Source of the DNA: a bacterium | Lineage (GTDB): Bacteria; Electryoneota; Electryoneia; Electryoneales; Electryoneaceae | Assembly: GCA_020444425.1 (NCBI GenBank) | Contig: JAHLLB010000009.1 | Span: forward strand, 1 to 64,000 | Reading direction: 5' to 3' | Length of the DNA: 64,000 nt | Part shown: positions 8,263 to 18,139 of the stretch, piece by piece | Position numbering within the stretch: the first letter of the stretch is position 1 | Layout of the letters: every line of letters begins with the position of its first letter | Translations under genes and position numbers: made by a program | The notes under the pieces: generated by a model | Database searches by the model: none | What the model was told of the DNA's origin: nothing | What the model saw: only the letters and a program-made list of their open reading frames with translations

Positions 8263-9438
8263 TCAAAACAACTGGGGTTGGTCCTCGAGGTTGGCAAAGA
8301 GGTCGAGAGTGAGGCTCAATTGCGGCGCGGACACCTTACTCGCTCGCGATTCAGCAGCGGTCACCATGTCGCGGAACGCGTCCGCCGGGAGACGGTGCAG
8401 CGGATAGGTCGCGCTTCTTAGTCGGGTGCATTCCCGGACCACACGCACCGGAATCTTGAGGTCGAGTTCACGCCATTGCACCGGACGCGCGATCGGCCAC
8501 GCGGCTTCGGTTTGCGTGGCTTCACCGGCGACTTTCCCCCACGCGTACACATGTACCGGTGATTCCTGTGCCGGGGTCCAACCATCCATCGCGATGATGC
8601 GGTCACGTTCATGCATCACATGCATGAACTGTTCTGCGGTGGCGCGGACCCGTGCGGCGTCCTCCACGCCGGAATAGGCTTTCGCCAGAGCTTTCTTGAC
8701 CTCGGCAAGGTTGATGGTTTTGGACTTGTTGAAGCTGGCGACGAGTTTCGGCCAGCCGAGGTGCAGCGACATGTGCTGCAGCCAGAACTCGAACGCCAGT
8801 CCGTCCCGTTCCTCCATCCCCCACGCCGCCGGGTTCGGCTTGATCAGCCAGAAGCGGCGTTTGGGCAGGGATTTCAGCGAGCGGCGAGTCGCACGTTCCA
8901 GTTTCGCCCGGCCACGTTGCAGCATCGACAGGGCGGACCGGGCATCTTTGCGCCGCGGGAAATCGGTAAGCCATTGACGCCACGCGGCGAGATCCGGCTC
9001 GCGAATGCCTTCATCGAAACGGCGGTCGAAGCTGTCGGCGAAGTCGGTGACACGCTTGACGTCGTCGGTGGATTGTACGATCGGTGCGTCGTCCCCGTTG
9101 AACGCATCCCCGACGACAGCCAGCGCGGCGTCGCGATCCGTCAGCAGCAGGAAAAACGGGAATGGCCGTCCCGCGCTGAGTGATACGACATGCCGTGTTT
9201 GTTCCAGTTCGAGCAGCGCGTCGAGGGCGAAGCTGAGGCCTTCGTTTTCGACAGGGTCGGCGGGCAGCAGCAGGTGGAAGGTGAGACGATCCTGGATCAG
9301 ACGGGCACGTTCGAGCAGCGTGTTCCAGAACAGGGCGTGCTGGCCGGGGGGAAGTGTCATCCGGACCTCCCGTTGGGATGCCTGCACCCGTTCCATCGCC
9401 TGCGCCAGCCAATCGCCGTTCAACCTCGCCTCCGCCAT
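8263..9438 (-). CDS. Unrecognised 391-residue protein; possible PLD-like N-terminus and EVE/PUA-like C-terminus
   Basis: I do not recognise this soluble protein as a named family. Residues about 60-160 (FFLLLTDRDAALAVVGD, then STDDVKRVTDFADSFDRRF) resemble the C-terminal half of phospholipase-D-like sensor domains seen in some TrmB-type regulators. The middle is basic (KSLPKRRFWLIKPNP). The C-terminal 100 residues (HVYAWGKVAGEA, WPIARPVQWRELDL, RSATYPLHRLPADAF) have the look of an EVE/PUA-like domain, a fold used in restriction and RNA-modification proteins. Both assignments are inference from pattern only. It stands alone between two T9SS genes, divergent from the plus-strand one. A GAGGG site lies about 10 bases before the ATG. 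Confidence 0.7.
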   Translation of the reverse strand: MAEARLNGDWLAQAMERVQASQREVRMTLPPGQHALFWNTLLERARLIQDRLTFHLLLPADPVENEGLSFALDALLELEQTRHVVSLSAGRPFPFFLLLTDRDAALAVVGDAFNGDDAPIVQSTDDVKRVTDFADSFDRRFDEGIREPDLAAWRQWLTDFPRRKDARSALSMLQRGRAKLERATRRSLKSLPKRRFWLIKPNPAAWGMEERDGLAFEFWLQHMSLHLGWPKLVASFNKSKTINLAEVKKALAKAYSGVEDAARVRATAEQFMHVMHERDRIIAMDGWTPAQESPVHVYAWGKVAGEATQTEAAWPIARPVQWRELDLKIPVRVVRECTRLRSATYPLHRLPADAFRDMVTAAESRASKVSAPQLSLTLDLFANLEDQPQLF

Positions 9439-9663
9439 GAGAAACGAACGCCCTCAATATACGGCGCAAAGTCGCGTGGACAAACGAACCGGCATTCCAG
9501 CCCCGCGTTTCAGTAAAACGCGAGCTGCTTACGCAGTGTCCGGCTCGTGCGCGAGCTGAGAATCTCCGTTGTTTGCAATCCTGTTCTTGGAATGTCTTCA
9601 TTCCGATACCATGTTTGAAGATCGTGGGACATGCTTACGACTACCTACGCACGGGAGGCCCTG

Positions 9664-11163
9664 ATGAAGAATCTGTTATGGAGTACTTTGTTTTTATTCC
9701 TGCCCGTTTTTGCCTCGGCGCAACTCCAACCACCAACCGATCTCAGCTCACTGTATCTCAGTGCCAGCGAAATTCAGCTTGATTGGCAGGCACCTGGTGG
9801 AACCGAGGAACCCCTGTTCTACTGGGTATATCGAAATAACATGCATTTGTATATCGTTGAAGCCACTCAGCTGACTGTCACTCTGCCACAGCCAGGCACG
9901 TACACGTTCAGTGTAAAGGCGTTTTACAACGGCGGTCTGTCGGCAGCGTCCAATGAAGTCGAAGTCAGCTGGTTCGGTCCCGGGAATTCGTCGCTGCTGG
10001 AAAGGTTCGATTCCGGGTTGCCGGACACGTGGACCGCTGTCGCGATGATGTCAACGTTTACCTGGTCCTGGGAAGAACAGCCTCACTCGCAGTCTTTCAC
10101 CACACCGCACATGAAGGTGCTGAGCAGCATTTTCTTCACGGGATTGCAGCAGATCCTGATCACACCGGAATTCGATTTCACGGACGCGGATGATGTTCAG
10201 CTGTCGTTCGATCACTACATGGAACACGGTGCCTGGGGTGACGAATGGGGCTACGTGGAGTATTCGTTGAACGGTAGTCAGTGGAACACACTGATTGAAT
10301 ACCACAATGTGGACCAACCGGTCGAACACGTGGTCATGGATGTCGGTGCCTCGGTTGGCGGACAGTCATCTGTGGAATTCCGCTTTTACTTCGAATCCAC
10401 GTCCATCTGGAACTATGAGTGGCGGATCGACAATGTGCAGATCTACGCCGATACCGGCCCGGACTCGCCGGTGGTTTTCGATTTGATTCCGGCAATTGTC
10501 GACATCCCGGCGGAGGGTGGGATCGTCTACTTCGACGCCCACCTCGAAAACACATTGGGCACGGCGTTTACCGGGGTAAAGTATCAGCCCTTCGTTGAGC
10601 TGCCTAACGGCCAGGTGCAGGGACCGTTGGCACAGATCAATCTGGTCATCGCGCCGTTCATGAACAGGTACGTCCAGGCGCTGGCATTAGAAGTTCCGGC
10701 GGGTTCTCCGGCAGGCGAGTACGAGTTCATCGGGCGCTTGGGCCGGAACGCCAACCTGTTCCTCGAGGATCGGTTTACGTTCACCAAGGCTGGCCAGGCG
10801 GCGACGGCGATCCAGTCGTGGGATGATCTGGAATGGACGGTGAGTGGATCGTTGGCGGGAGATGAAACCGTGGTCGCGGGAAATCCGCTGCCGGTCCAGT
10901 CGAGCCTGTCGGCGGCGTATCCGAACCCATTCAACGCGCAATCCCGGCTGACACTTTCGCTCGCTGCGGCGTCCCCTGATGCACGAGTCGTGGTCTACAA
11001 CGTCACCGGGCAGGAGGTGGCGGTGCTGCAGGATGGTGCGCTGCCAGCGGGCAGGCATGAGTTCACGTTGAACGCGAACAGTTGGGCCAGCGGAGTGTAT
11101 TTCGTTCGCGCGACGGTGCCTGGGCAGGTGCAGCAGACACAGAAGATTGTGCTGATGCGGTAG
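9664..11163 (+). CDS. T9SS-exported protein with fibronectin III and MAM-like domains
   Basis: The 499-residue precursor has a signal peptide ending near ASAQ. About residues 20-105 form a fibronectin type III fold (PPTDLSSLYLSASEIQLDW to NGGLSAASNEVEV). About 110-265 is a MAM or choice-of-anchor-J-like jelly roll (RFDSGLPDTW, YSLNGSQWNTLI, WRIDNVQIYA). A 120-residue stalk (VDIPAEGGIVYFDAHL, VELPNGQVQGPLA) matches that of the 3575-5851 protein. The T9SS domain runs from AYPNPFNAQSRL to QKIVLMR. No enzyme motif is seen, so a surface adhesin is likely. The ATG at 9664 has GGGAGG six bases upstream; an ATG 33 bases earlier would spoil the signal peptide. Confidence 0.87.
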   Translation: MKNLLWSTLFLFLPVFASAQLQPPTDLSSLYLSASEIQLDWQAPGGTEEPLFYWVYRNNMHLYIVEATQLTVTLPQPGTYTFSVKAFYNGGLSAASNEVEVSWFGPGNSSLLERFDSGLPDTWTAVAMMSTFTWSWEEQPHSQSFTTPHMKVLSSIFFTGLQQILITPEFDFTDADDVQLSFDHYMEHGAWGDEWGYVEYSLNGSQWNTLIEYHNVDQPVEHVVMDVGASVGGQSSVEFRFYFESTSIWNYEWRIDNVQIYADTGPDSPVVFDLIPAIVDIPAEGGIVYFDAHLENTLGTAFTGVKYQPFVELPNGQVQGPLAQINLVIAPFMNRYVQALALEVPAGSPAGEYEFIGRLGRNANLFLEDRFTFTKAGQAATAIQSWDDLEWTVSGSLAGDETVVAGNPLPVQSSLSAAYPNPFNAQSRLTLSLAAASPDARVVVYNVTGQEVAVLQDGALPAGRHEFTLNANSWASGVYFVRATVPGQVQQTQKIVLMR

Positions 11164-11481
11164 CGGCTGACGCCTCGCACGAACCGCTGGTGGAAATCGG
11201 TTTCTAAGCCCGACGAGCAAGCTCGTCGGGGCACACGTATCGGCGGGTGGAAAAGTAGACTGACGCGCCCCGTGTCAGAGAACGTGTGGACGCGGACGAT
11301 CCGGCCATGTGCCACTGACGGTGACATGTGCCCCTGATGGCTCCGCCAGCAGGGATGATCAGAAGGTTCTACGCTGCGTCAGCATGTATGCAGATCATTG
11401 GAAAGGCCGTGTCTACATCCAAGTAGACGCGGCCGCTTTTCTCGTGTCCCGGTACGTTCTCATGAACCGTCAACCGGCCGG
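11164..11481. repeat. Repeat-bearing intergenic gap with three hairpins
   Basis: This 318-bp gap between convergent genes holds a 10-bp-stem palindrome at 11209-11230, a copy of the TGCCCC...GGGAT(C/G)ATC repeat at 11329-11360, and a hairpin at about 11405-11432 (GGCCGTGTCTAC with GTAGACGCGGCC) followed by TTTT on the plus strand. The last one may end transcription from one or both sides and has a sister copy near 46405. No gene is seen. Confidence 0.6.
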
Positions 11482-12642
11482 TCAATTTTTTGGATCACGG
11501 AGGGTGAATACGGACGTCATCACCATCACCAGCAGCCCGAGGGTCGCGGTCAGCACGAACGGCGCGGAGGGGAAAGCCTCTTCATAGATAATGCCGGCGA
11601 TCAGCGGCGCGATGACACGGGCCAGCGTACTCGCCGACTGGAACACACCAAGCGCCAGTCCTTTGCGTTCCGGGAGCACGTTCATGCTGAGCAACGCCGG
11701 CAGGCTGGGCATCAGCAGGCCGAAACCGGTTGCGATTCCGAAGGCTGACAGCGCCAGCGTCACCATGTTCACCGGCGCGGCGAGAATCGCCAGGCCAACC
11801 CCGAGCGCGCCGAAACCGGTCGACACCAGCGGTCCGTGCCCGAAGCGTTTGACCAGCCGTCCGACCAGCCCTCCCTGCACTATGGCGGCGATCAGCCCCA
11901 CCGACCCGAGGTACATGCCATACTTGCTGACTTCCCACTTGAAGATGTCGGTCGTGTACAGCGGCAGGATGGTGGTGAACTGGCTCCAGATGAAAATAAC
12001 GGCGAAGTTGAGCGCGATGACGGTCAGCACCGAGCGCCGCAGCTCACTCATGTGCAGCACCGCGGATTTGCGTTCCGTCTCGCGATGGTGAACACGTTCC
12101 GGTTCGCGGACAAAAATGAACGCATACACCGTTGCAGCGAGCGCCACCGCGGCGGCAATAGTGGCGGACAGGTCCGGCATTCGGGCGTACAGCATCGCCC
12201 CCACCGGCGGCCCGATCACGAACGCCAGCGCGAAGGACGCGCCCCAGTAGCCCATGCCGGACGTGCGCCGGCGTTCCGAGGTCACATCGGCCACATACGC
12301 CTGGCTGAGCAGAACATGCGACGAACCAATCCCGGCTACGGTCCAGATCAGCAAAGTGACCGCGAAACTGCCGGACAGGCCGATGAGGAAGTAGGCGACA
12401 GCGGTCAACAGCATCGCGGGCAGGAGCAGAATGCGCCGTCCATAGCGGTCGGACAGCCGTCCGGCTATCGGTGCGAAGAAGAAGTCTACGGCCTGGTTTG
12501 CGGCGAGCAGGATTCCGACGAAGGTCGCGTTCGCCCCAAGGTCACGCGCGTACAGGGGCAACAACGGCACCATCATCGCGAAGCCGATCAGGAACAGGAA
12601 CTCGGCGATGATGATGTGGCGCAGCCGTGCGCGGCCACTCAT
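11482..12642 (-). CDS. MFS transporter (second gene of tandem pair)
   Basis: The 386-residue protein has about 12 hydrophobic helices and the MFS loop 2-3 signature GRLSDRYGRR. Fold and length fit the drug:proton antiporter group (TetA/MdtG-like). Its ATG overlaps the stop of the upstream MFS gene by four bases (ATGA), so the two are translationally coupled. Both share FAPIAGR/LAPIAGR, the same loop motif and SQAYVADVTSERRR versus AQAYIADVTPPEKR, showing that they are paralogues from a tandem duplication. They may form a heterodimer or serve different substrates; this is inference. The substrate is unknown. Confidence 0.88.
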   Translation of the reverse strand: MSGRARLRHIIIAEFLFLIGFAMMVPLLPLYARDLGANATFVGILLAANQAVDFFFAPIAGRLSDRYGRRILLLPAMLLTAVAYFLIGLSGSFAVTLLIWTVAGIGSSHVLLSQAYVADVTSERRRTSGMGYWGASFALAFVIGPPVGAMLYARMPDLSATIAAAVALAATVYAFIFVREPERVHHRETERKSAVLHMSELRRSVLTVIALNFAVIFIWSQFTTILPLYTTDIFKWEVSKYGMYLGSVGLIAAIVQGGLVGRLVKRFGHGPLVSTGFGALGVGLAILAAPVNMVTLALSAFGIATGFGLLMPSLPALLSMNVLPERKGLALGVFQSASTLARVIAPLIAGIIYEEAFPSAPFVLTATLGLLVMVMTSVFTLRDPKN

Positions 12643-13802
12643 TTGACCGCTCCCGGCTTTTTGTACGACGCTCTGAGGAAGATGACGGAGGAGATCGCCG
12701 CACCGACCGCGATCATCGAGCCCACACCGAACGGCGCGGTCGGGCTGATCAGGTCATACAACGCACCCCCCGCCAGCGGACCGATCATTCGTGCGAGGCT
12801 ACCCATCGACTGGAACGAGCCCAGCACCTGGCCCTGGTGTCCGTCCGGCGCCTCCTGGCTGGCGAGGCTGGACAGCGAAGGCAGTGTCAGCGCAAACCCG
12901 AAAGCGTTGACGACACCACCGGCGTAGAGATACGCCACATTCCCCACCCGGCTGAAAAGGAACAGGCCGAGGGCCATCAGGAACAGGCCAATCCGCACGA
13001 GGTTTCGTTCGCCGAAGCGTTCGGACAACCGTCCGATCAATCCCCCCTGGATGATCGCTGAGATTCCTCCGATCATCGCGAGGAACAGGCCGTTGTTCTT
13101 TTCGTTCCAGCCGAGCGTATGCACGGTGAACAGCACCAGCATGCTCTGCAGCAATGCCTGCGAGAAAACGGTGATGAACTGGAACGACATCAGCACGCCG
13201 AGCACCCGTGTCAACCATTCGCCCGGCTTGATCCTGCGCGGCTGGTAGTCGGTGTGCCGTTTCGGTTCGGGCAGCATGAACAGCGCCCAGATCGCGGTCA
13301 CCGCCGCCAGTCCGGCCGCGATGAAGGAGGGCATGCCCTCGTGCATCTCGAAAGTCAACGCGGTCAGCGACGGGCCGATGACAAACCCGACGCCGAACGC
13401 CGCGCCGAACAGCCCCATCCCCCGGGCGCGTTTCTCCGGCGGCGTAACATCCGCGATGTAGGCTTGCGCGACGGTGATGTCGGCGCCGCCGATCCCGGCG
13501 AGGATACGGCTGGCGTACAACAACCAGAGTTCGTCAGCGAGGCCGAAGATGACATAACTGGCACTGGTCAGGAACAGCGCGAAGATGAGCACCGGCCGGC
13601 GTCCAATCCGGTCGCTGATGCGTCCTGCGATCGGAGCGAGCAGGAACTGCATCAGGCTGTAGGTCATCACCAGCATGCCGACCTGGAATCCGCCGGCGCC
13701 AAAGCGCTCCGCGTAAACCGGCATCAACGGGATGACGATGCCAAACCCGATCAGGGCGATGAAAACGGTGGATAGAATGATCGCCAGCGGCGACTTTTGC
13801 AT
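12639..13802 (-). CDS. MFS transporter (first gene of tandem pair)
   Basis: This 387-residue, 12-helix transporter has the MFS motif GRISDRIGRRPVL after helix 2 and AQAYIADVTPPEKRARGMG in the helix 4-5 region, typical of TetA-like multidrug or tetracycline exporters of the inner membrane. It is the leading gene of a two-gene unit with the paralogue at 11482-12642. No regulator gene is adjacent; the HD-GYP gene upstream is on the same strand 112 bp away, across a palindromic hairpin. The ribosome site before its ATG is weak. Confidence 0.88.
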   Translation of the reverse strand: MQKSPLAIILSTVFIALIGFGIVIPLMPVYAERFGAGGFQVGMLVMTYSLMQFLLAPIAGRISDRIGRRPVLIFALFLTSASYVIFGLADELWLLYASRILAGIGGADITVAQAYIADVTPPEKRARGMGLFGAAFGVGFVIGPSLTALTFEMHEGMPSFIAAGLAAVTAIWALFMLPEPKRHTDYQPRRIKPGEWLTRVLGVLMSFQFITVFSQALLQSMLVLFTVHTLGWNEKNNGLFLAMIGGISAIIQGGLIGRLSERFGERNLVRIGLFLMALGLFLFSRVGNVAYLYAGGVVNAFGFALTLPSLSSLASQEAPDGHQGQVLGSFQSMGSLARMIGPLAGGALYDLISPTAPFGVGSMIAVGAAISSVIFLRASYKKPGAVK

Positions 13803-13855
13803 GGGAAGCTCGTTTACTCGTCAATTCGCGGGGGGAATATACTCGGTGCAGACGG

Positions 13856-13886
13856 CAACAGCCACGTCCTCAGGACGTGGCTGTTG
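13856..13886. repeat. Perfect 14-bp-stem palindrome
   Basis: The arms CAACAGCCACGTCC (13856-13869) and its exact complement (13873-13886) flank a TCA loop. There is no T-run after it on the minus strand, so it is less like a terminator than like the CCACG...CGTGG palindromes at 46666, 46893, 51819 and 63907. Confidence 0.6.
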
Positions 13887-13914
13887 GCAATGAGATCCCG
13901 ATTGCCGGGTACAT

Positions 13915-15090
13915 TTACAGGACGAGTTCCAGTTCCACCACTTCCTCGCGGGCGAGTACCACGCGCTTCGGCTGGATCGCGCCACCGCGATGGTCATGGG
14001 TGAGAATGACGGTCGGTTTCTTCGGATCGAGCGGGCTGTTTGCAATCACAATCCCGCCACAGCCCATGAACTGCGGATTCGAACATTTCTTGATGTTGAT
14101 GTGCGCACCCATCGGGTACAGCTGCACAATCTTCACCAGCTCACGAACGACGTGTGTGTTCCAATGAACGCCGGAATCCTTCACCAGCTTGGCGAGGGCC
14201 TGTTCCGGAGTATGCAATTTGCCACCGGACCGGCCGGAAACGAACGCGTCATACTTGTTCGTGATTGCGACGATCATCGACAAGGGATAAATCGCGTAGC
14301 GTGCCGGATCTGCCTCGTGATCCAACGGCGTATCATCACCGCTCAACCCTTCCGGGAAGCCGGAACCGTCGAGGCATTCATGGTGCTGGTGGACAATCGT
14401 CTGCTCCGCCCGGTTGTCCGGCCGCGCCTGGCGGATCAGCAGCATCGACAACGTCGGGTGCTCCTCGATCAGGTCGCGGGATAATTCTTCCGAGCCGTTT
14501 TGCGTCGCGGCAGTCAGCACCCAGATGCCGGCGTCATGCAGAAGCGCGGCCAACGCGATGGTCTTCAGCTGCTCCTCGGGCAGGTTCAGCGACCGTCCCA
14601 GCAGCACGGACAGCACCGCAACGTCCAGCGCGTGATCAATATCTGCGGTCGCCTTGTTCCGCACCGGCAGCGACGAATACAGCCGCACATCCCGCCGCAG
14701 CACCTGCTCCAGAATGTCCCCGGCCGCCTGCTCAAACCGGGTGTACGGCAGCAGGTTGTGCAGGTTCATCGACTGCTTCAGCTCGTTGATGATGTTCTCG
14801 GGATCGAACTTGCTGAGGGCTTCGTTGGAACGAAGGTCTTCCAGTGCTTGTGCGAACGACTTGGAGTTTGCACTGCGGATGGAGTCGCCGATCAGGTCCT
14901 GCGGAGTGACGAAATCGCCGTTTTCCGTTTCCCAGACATATACATAGGTATACCGCCGGCGGTTCAGAAGATCAATCATGTCTCGGTCGAGCCTTGAACC
15001 CACTGGCAGCTCGATCTCACGCCGTTCGTTGTAAAGAGAACGGCCCAGGACCTGTCCGGGCTTCAAACTGTCGACTCGGGCGAGTTGCAT
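13915..15090 (-). CDS. HD-GYP domain protein, probable cyclic-di-GMP phosphodiesterase
   Basis: The 391-residue protein has an HD-GYP domain from about residue 145: LLHDAG (metal-binding HD at 185-186), QHHECLDGSGFPEGL (236-248) and NKYDAF. HD-GYP enzymes hydrolyse cyclic di-GMP. The GYP triplet reads GFP here, and the usual DxYDA is NKYDA, so activity is likely but not assured. The N-terminal 60 residues (LKPGQVLGRSLYNERREIELPVG) are the small beta domain often found before HD-GYP domains. About 45 residues past the domain end with LAREEVVELELVL. No membrane segment or receiver is present. The start ATG has only a weak ribosome site. Confidence 0.82.
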   Translation of the reverse strand: MQLARVDSLKPGQVLGRSLYNERREIELPVGSRLDRDMIDLLNRRRYTYVYVWETENGDFVTPQDLIGDSIRSANSKSFAQALEDLRSNEALSKFDPENIINELKQSMNLHNLLPYTRFEQAAGDILEQVLRRDVRLYSSLPVRNKATADIDHALDVAVLSVLLGRSLNLPEEQLKTIALAALLHDAGIWVLTAATQNGSEELSRDLIEEHPTLSMLLIRQARPDNRAEQTIVHQHHECLDGSGFPEGLSGDDTPLDHEADPARYAIYPLSMIVAITNKYDAFVSGRSGGKLHTPEQALAKLVKDSGVHWNTHVVRELVKIVQLYPMGAHINIKKCSNPQFMGCGGIVIANSPLDPKKPTVILTHDHRGGAIQPKRVVLAREEVVELELVL

Positions 15091-15383
15091 GTGTGTGATC
15101 TTCTGAAGTGCTGAAGGTGAACGTTCTTTTACGCGTTCTTAAGATAATACTCAAAATACCCGAAAGAAACCAAAGATAGTTTTATTGAAATTACGTATGC
15201 CTCTGAGAGATTCGCTACTTTTTCGGGATTCAGCGTGACGCGAGTACAAACGTACGTAAAACGAGGCAAAAGCGCGCGTCGATATCGTCAAAAAGTGAAA
15301 AAAGCGAGATTCCGGCAGGAGTAAACCAGAGTAACCGTGCTGGACAAACCGCTCATGCGTGAAAGATAGCTCAAGCTCTTTGC
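15091..15383. other. Intergenic gap, no gene seen
   Basis: About 290 bp between the HD-GYP start and the terminator of the OsmC gene. The half near the HD-GYP gene is A/T-rich and must carry its promoter. No convincing promoter boxes, RNA gene or ORF are seen. Confidence 0.4.
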
Positions 15384-15425
15384 TAAAAAAAAACGGATCC
15401 GGAAGATTTGCTCCCGGGTCCGTTT
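15384..15425 (-). terminator. Rho-independent terminator of the OsmC-family gene
   Basis: A 12-bp stem with one G-T pair (15391-15402 with 15414-15425) is followed on the minus strand by a run of about nine T. It lies about 20 bp past the stop at 15444. Confidence 0.85.
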
Positions 15426-15443
15426 ACGATCCACATCACGGAG

Positions 15444-15905
15444 CTACGCTTCCCTGGCTTCCTCGATCGGGGCCATGGTGTGCGAGTCACCGTTCAGGAC
15501 ATAGACGTATTCGATCTCAATCGCCGGTCGCATGACATCCGACACACCGCAATAGCGCGTCCGTGACAAATCAATCGCACGCTCGAGCTTGGCGGCTTCC
15601 ACCTCGCCGGTGACGGTGAAGATGACGCGAATCTTGCTCCAACGCTTGGGATGCTCTTCGGTCTTAGTTACGCCTTCCACTTCGACCTGGAAGGTGGCGA
15701 CATCCTGCCGCATCTTGCGGAGGATGCTGATTACGTCCATGCCGGTGCAGCCAGCGAGGCCAACGTACGGCAGCTCAGCCGGGCGGGGTCCGAGGTTTTT
15801 CCCGCCACTTTCCTCACGGGCATCCATGCGGACTTCATGATCGCTGCCGGTACGGGCGACAAACTCCATGCCACGAGTCAGTGTGGCCAACGCAATCCTG
15901 GACAT
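15444..15905 (-). CDS. OsmC family protein
   Basis: This 153-residue protein fits the OsmC/Ohr fold, whose members are thiol peroxidases using a conserved cysteine pair. The cysteines are Cys53 in LAGCTGMDVISILRKMRQ and Cys119 in TRYCGVSDVM. The GCTGMDV sequence places it with the YhfA-like subgroup rather than Ohr. It acts as a homodimer in the cytoplasm in known relatives. The reading frame continues 111 codons upstream, but the ATG at 15905 has GGAGAGG directly before it and starts where the family starts. It is divergent from the ppiD-like gene, with a 351-bp gap. Confidence 0.88.
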   Translation of the reverse strand: MSRIALATLTRGMEFVARTGSDHEVRMDAREESGGKNLGPRPAELPYVGLAGCTGMDVISILRKMRQDVATFQVEVEGVTKTEEHPKRWSKIRVIFTVTGEVEAAKLERAIDLSRTRYCGVSDVMRPAIEIEYVYVLNGDSHTMAPIEEAREA

Positions 15906-16256
15906 GACCTCTCCTCTAGATTTCGAACTCCAGTATCGGAGTATTGAGTTTACGAAACACTGGCCTTGCCGTGCCGCAACCCGCTGGGCATGTTGACGCC
16001 GGCGAGGCTTGTTTATCGGATGCGGCAAGCGGTCATTTGATCCCGGCCTCTGCGCTCTTCCCCGGGAGACTGCAGATGTAACCGTAAGGTAGTTTCCGAC
16101 TGAGAAGGGTTGGAACGGGTCGTTTCTGTGCGCTCGGAGGCACGTGGAGACAGGCAAAAAGTGAGTGATGCCCGGTTGCACGATGGACTTCCGCATCCCA
16201 TATTCCCTGTCTTCAAGAATTACGAGGTTTTCAGACAAGTTCAGGGGTAGTTAACC
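15906..16256. other. Divergent promoter region between OsmC and PpiD-like genes
   Basis: This 351-bp gap must hold the promoters for both flanking genes. It stays open in the OsmC reading frame, but the composition and the strong internal ribosome site argue that it is not translated. No other feature is recognised. Confidence 0.4.
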
Positions 16257-18074
16257 ATGATGTCATCCTTGCGGCGTAACACGGCTGTGGTCCTCTGGAT
16301 CCTGGTGTTCGCCTTTATCGGCACGATCATTTTCTCCTGGGGTATGGGTGGTTTTTCTGGCCCGATGAAGCCGGGTGTTGTTGGCAAGATTGGCGACCAG
16401 GAAGTTACTCGTGATCAGTACGAGCAGACCATCCAGGACCGTTTCGCTCAGGAGCGGCAGCGGTACGAGAACGGCGATATTCCGGAAAGCCGTGCCGAGC
16501 AGCTTCGCGGTGAGGCCTGGGATGCGTTGATCAACGAAGTGTTGTTGAATCGTGCGGAACGTGAAGCGGGTATTGTTGTTTCTGACGCTGAAGTTGCGAT
16601 GACGATCCGTCATTCGCCACCACCGCAGGTCGCGAACAACCCCAACTTCCGTGACAGCACCGGCGCGTTCGACTGGGCGCTGTATAACCAGGTGATCTCC
16701 GACCCGAACAACATCGACTTCCTGCTCTCGCTGGAAAACTCGACGCGGCTGCAGCTCGTCCGGCAGAAGATCATGGGCCGGTTGGGTTCGGTGATTCACA
16801 TCAGCGAAGAAGATCTGAAGCGCGAGTACATCCGCCAGAACGAAACCGCGGAAGCGTCCTACGTGTTGGTTGACCTCCGTAACGTGGATGTTGACTCCAG
16901 CCTCGTGACCGACGCTGACCTGCGGCAGGCGTACCAGAAGAACATCGACGAGTACCAGCTTGATGCGCGCCGGACGGCGAAGGCCGCCCGTATTCCGAAC
17001 GAGCCGACTCGTGAGGATACGGTCACCGCTCAGCGTCTCGCCGAAAGCCTGCTTCGCCGTGCGCAGGATGGTGAATCGTTTGAAACGCTGGCGCAGGAGT
17101 ACAGCGACGATCCGTCCGCCGAGCAAGGTGGCGATCTTGGCTGGTTCGGCAAGGGCCGGATGGTGCCGATGTTCGAGAAGGCCGCTTTCAACGCCGAGAA
17201 TGGCGAGATCGTCGGTCCGGTGTTGACGCAGTTTGGCTGGCACGTGATCCAGCGGCTCGACTCCCGCTACAATGAGGAGATCGAGGGTGAGGAAATTCAC
17301 GCACGCCACATCCTGATCAACATCGTCCAGAGTCCGGAATCGATCGAAAGCCTGCGTAACCTCGCCCAGTCCTTCCAGGAAGAAGCGAGCGAGAACGGTT
17401 TCGAGCGGGCGGCTGATCTGTACGAACTGGACATCGACACGCTGGAAATCCGTGACAACGGGATTGTCCCGGGTCTTGGCCGGAATGGTGCTGCGACGGC
17501 GTTCATGATGAACCGTCCCCTCGGTGAAATCACGCCTGTGTACGAGTTCAACCGTGCCTGGGTGGTGTTGAAAACAACAGAGGAAATCCCGGCAAGCGTG
17601 ACTCCGCTGGAGGAAGTGAAAGACCAGTTGTTGCCGGATCTGCTGAAGCCGCATCAGTACGAGCTCGCCAAGCAGGAAGCGGACCGCATGTATGCCAGGC
17701 TGCCGGAGTTGGATTGGGATCTGCAGAAGCTGGCCGACAGCGAGGCACTTGTTACGTTCCAGGAATCGCGCCGTCCGTTCAAGGCGAACCAGTTCATCAG
17801 CTCGGTTGGCCGTGACCACATGTTCGCGTACGTCGCGTTCAACATGGAAGTTGGCGAAGTGTCGAAACCGTTCAAGGGTGAGAAGGGGTATTACATCATC
17901 CATCTCGATTCGTTGACACCGGCGGATATGAGCCAGTTCGAGGCCAGCCGCAATGAGCTGTACTCGCAGGTGGCGCAGAAGATGCAGAACAACCTGTTTA
18001 CCGAGTGGATCGAGCAGGAACGGGAAGATCTGAAGATCAAGGATTACCGGTACCTGTATTACAGCACGTACTGA
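16257..18074 (+). CDS. Membrane-anchored peptidyl-prolyl isomerase, PpiD/SurA type
   Basis: The 605-residue protein has one N-terminal transmembrane helix ([20 protein letters not shown]) and a SurA-N/PpiD chaperone region ([40 protein letters not shown]). About residues 235-345 are a parvulin domain ([45 protein letters not shown]). A second parvulin-like unit starts at HARHILI and is more degenerate. PpiD proteins assist folding of exported proteins at the outer face of the inner membrane, which fits the many exported cargoes here. It appears to be a single-gene unit ended by the terminator at 18109. Confidence 0.88.
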   Translation: MMSSLRRNTAVVLWILVFAFIGTIIFSWGMGGFSGPMKPGVVGKIGDQEVTRDQYEQTIQDRFAQERQRYENGDIPESRAEQLRGEAWDALINEVLLNRAEREAGIVVSDAEVAMTIRHSPPPQVANNPNFRDSTGAFDWALYNQVISDPNNIDFLLSLENSTRLQLVRQKIMGRLGSVIHISEEDLKREYIRQNETAEASYVLVDLRNVDVDSSLVTDADLRQAYQKNIDEYQLDARRTAKAARIPNEPTREDTVTAQRLAESLLRRAQDGESFETLAQEYSDDPSAEQGGDLGWFGKGRMVPMFEKAAFNAENGEIVGPVLTQFGWHVIQRLDSRYNEEIEGEEIHARHILINIVQSPESIESLRNLAQSFQEEASENGFERAADLYELDIDTLEIRDNGIVPGLGRNGAATAFMMNRPLGEITPVYEFNRAWVVLKTTEEIPASVTPLEEVKDQLLPDLLKPHQYELAKQEADRMYARLPELDWDLQKLADSEALVTFQESRRPFKANQFISSVGRDHMFAYVAFNMEVGEVSKPFKGEKGYYIIHLDSLTPADMSQFEASRNELYSQVAQKMQNNLFTEWIEQEREDLKIKDYRYLYYSTY

Positions 18075-18108
18075 GATCCGCGAGGCCTCGGAAATTCAGC
18101 TAACATCC

Positions 18109-18139
18109 AACGCCACAGGCAAATAGCCTGTGGCGTTTT
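18109..18139 (+). terminator. Rho-independent terminator of the PpiD-like gene
   Basis: A perfect 12-bp stem (18109-18120 with 18126-18137, loop AAATA) ends in TTTT, 35 bp after the stop codon. The rest of the gap to 18432 has no gene; it carries the promoter region of the subtilisin gene. Confidence 0.85.

Noticed and set aside
15906-16238. N-terminal extension of the OsmC-family protein
   Set aside because: The frame is open, but GGAGAGG stands right before the inner ATG and family members start there; the extension reads as non-coding.
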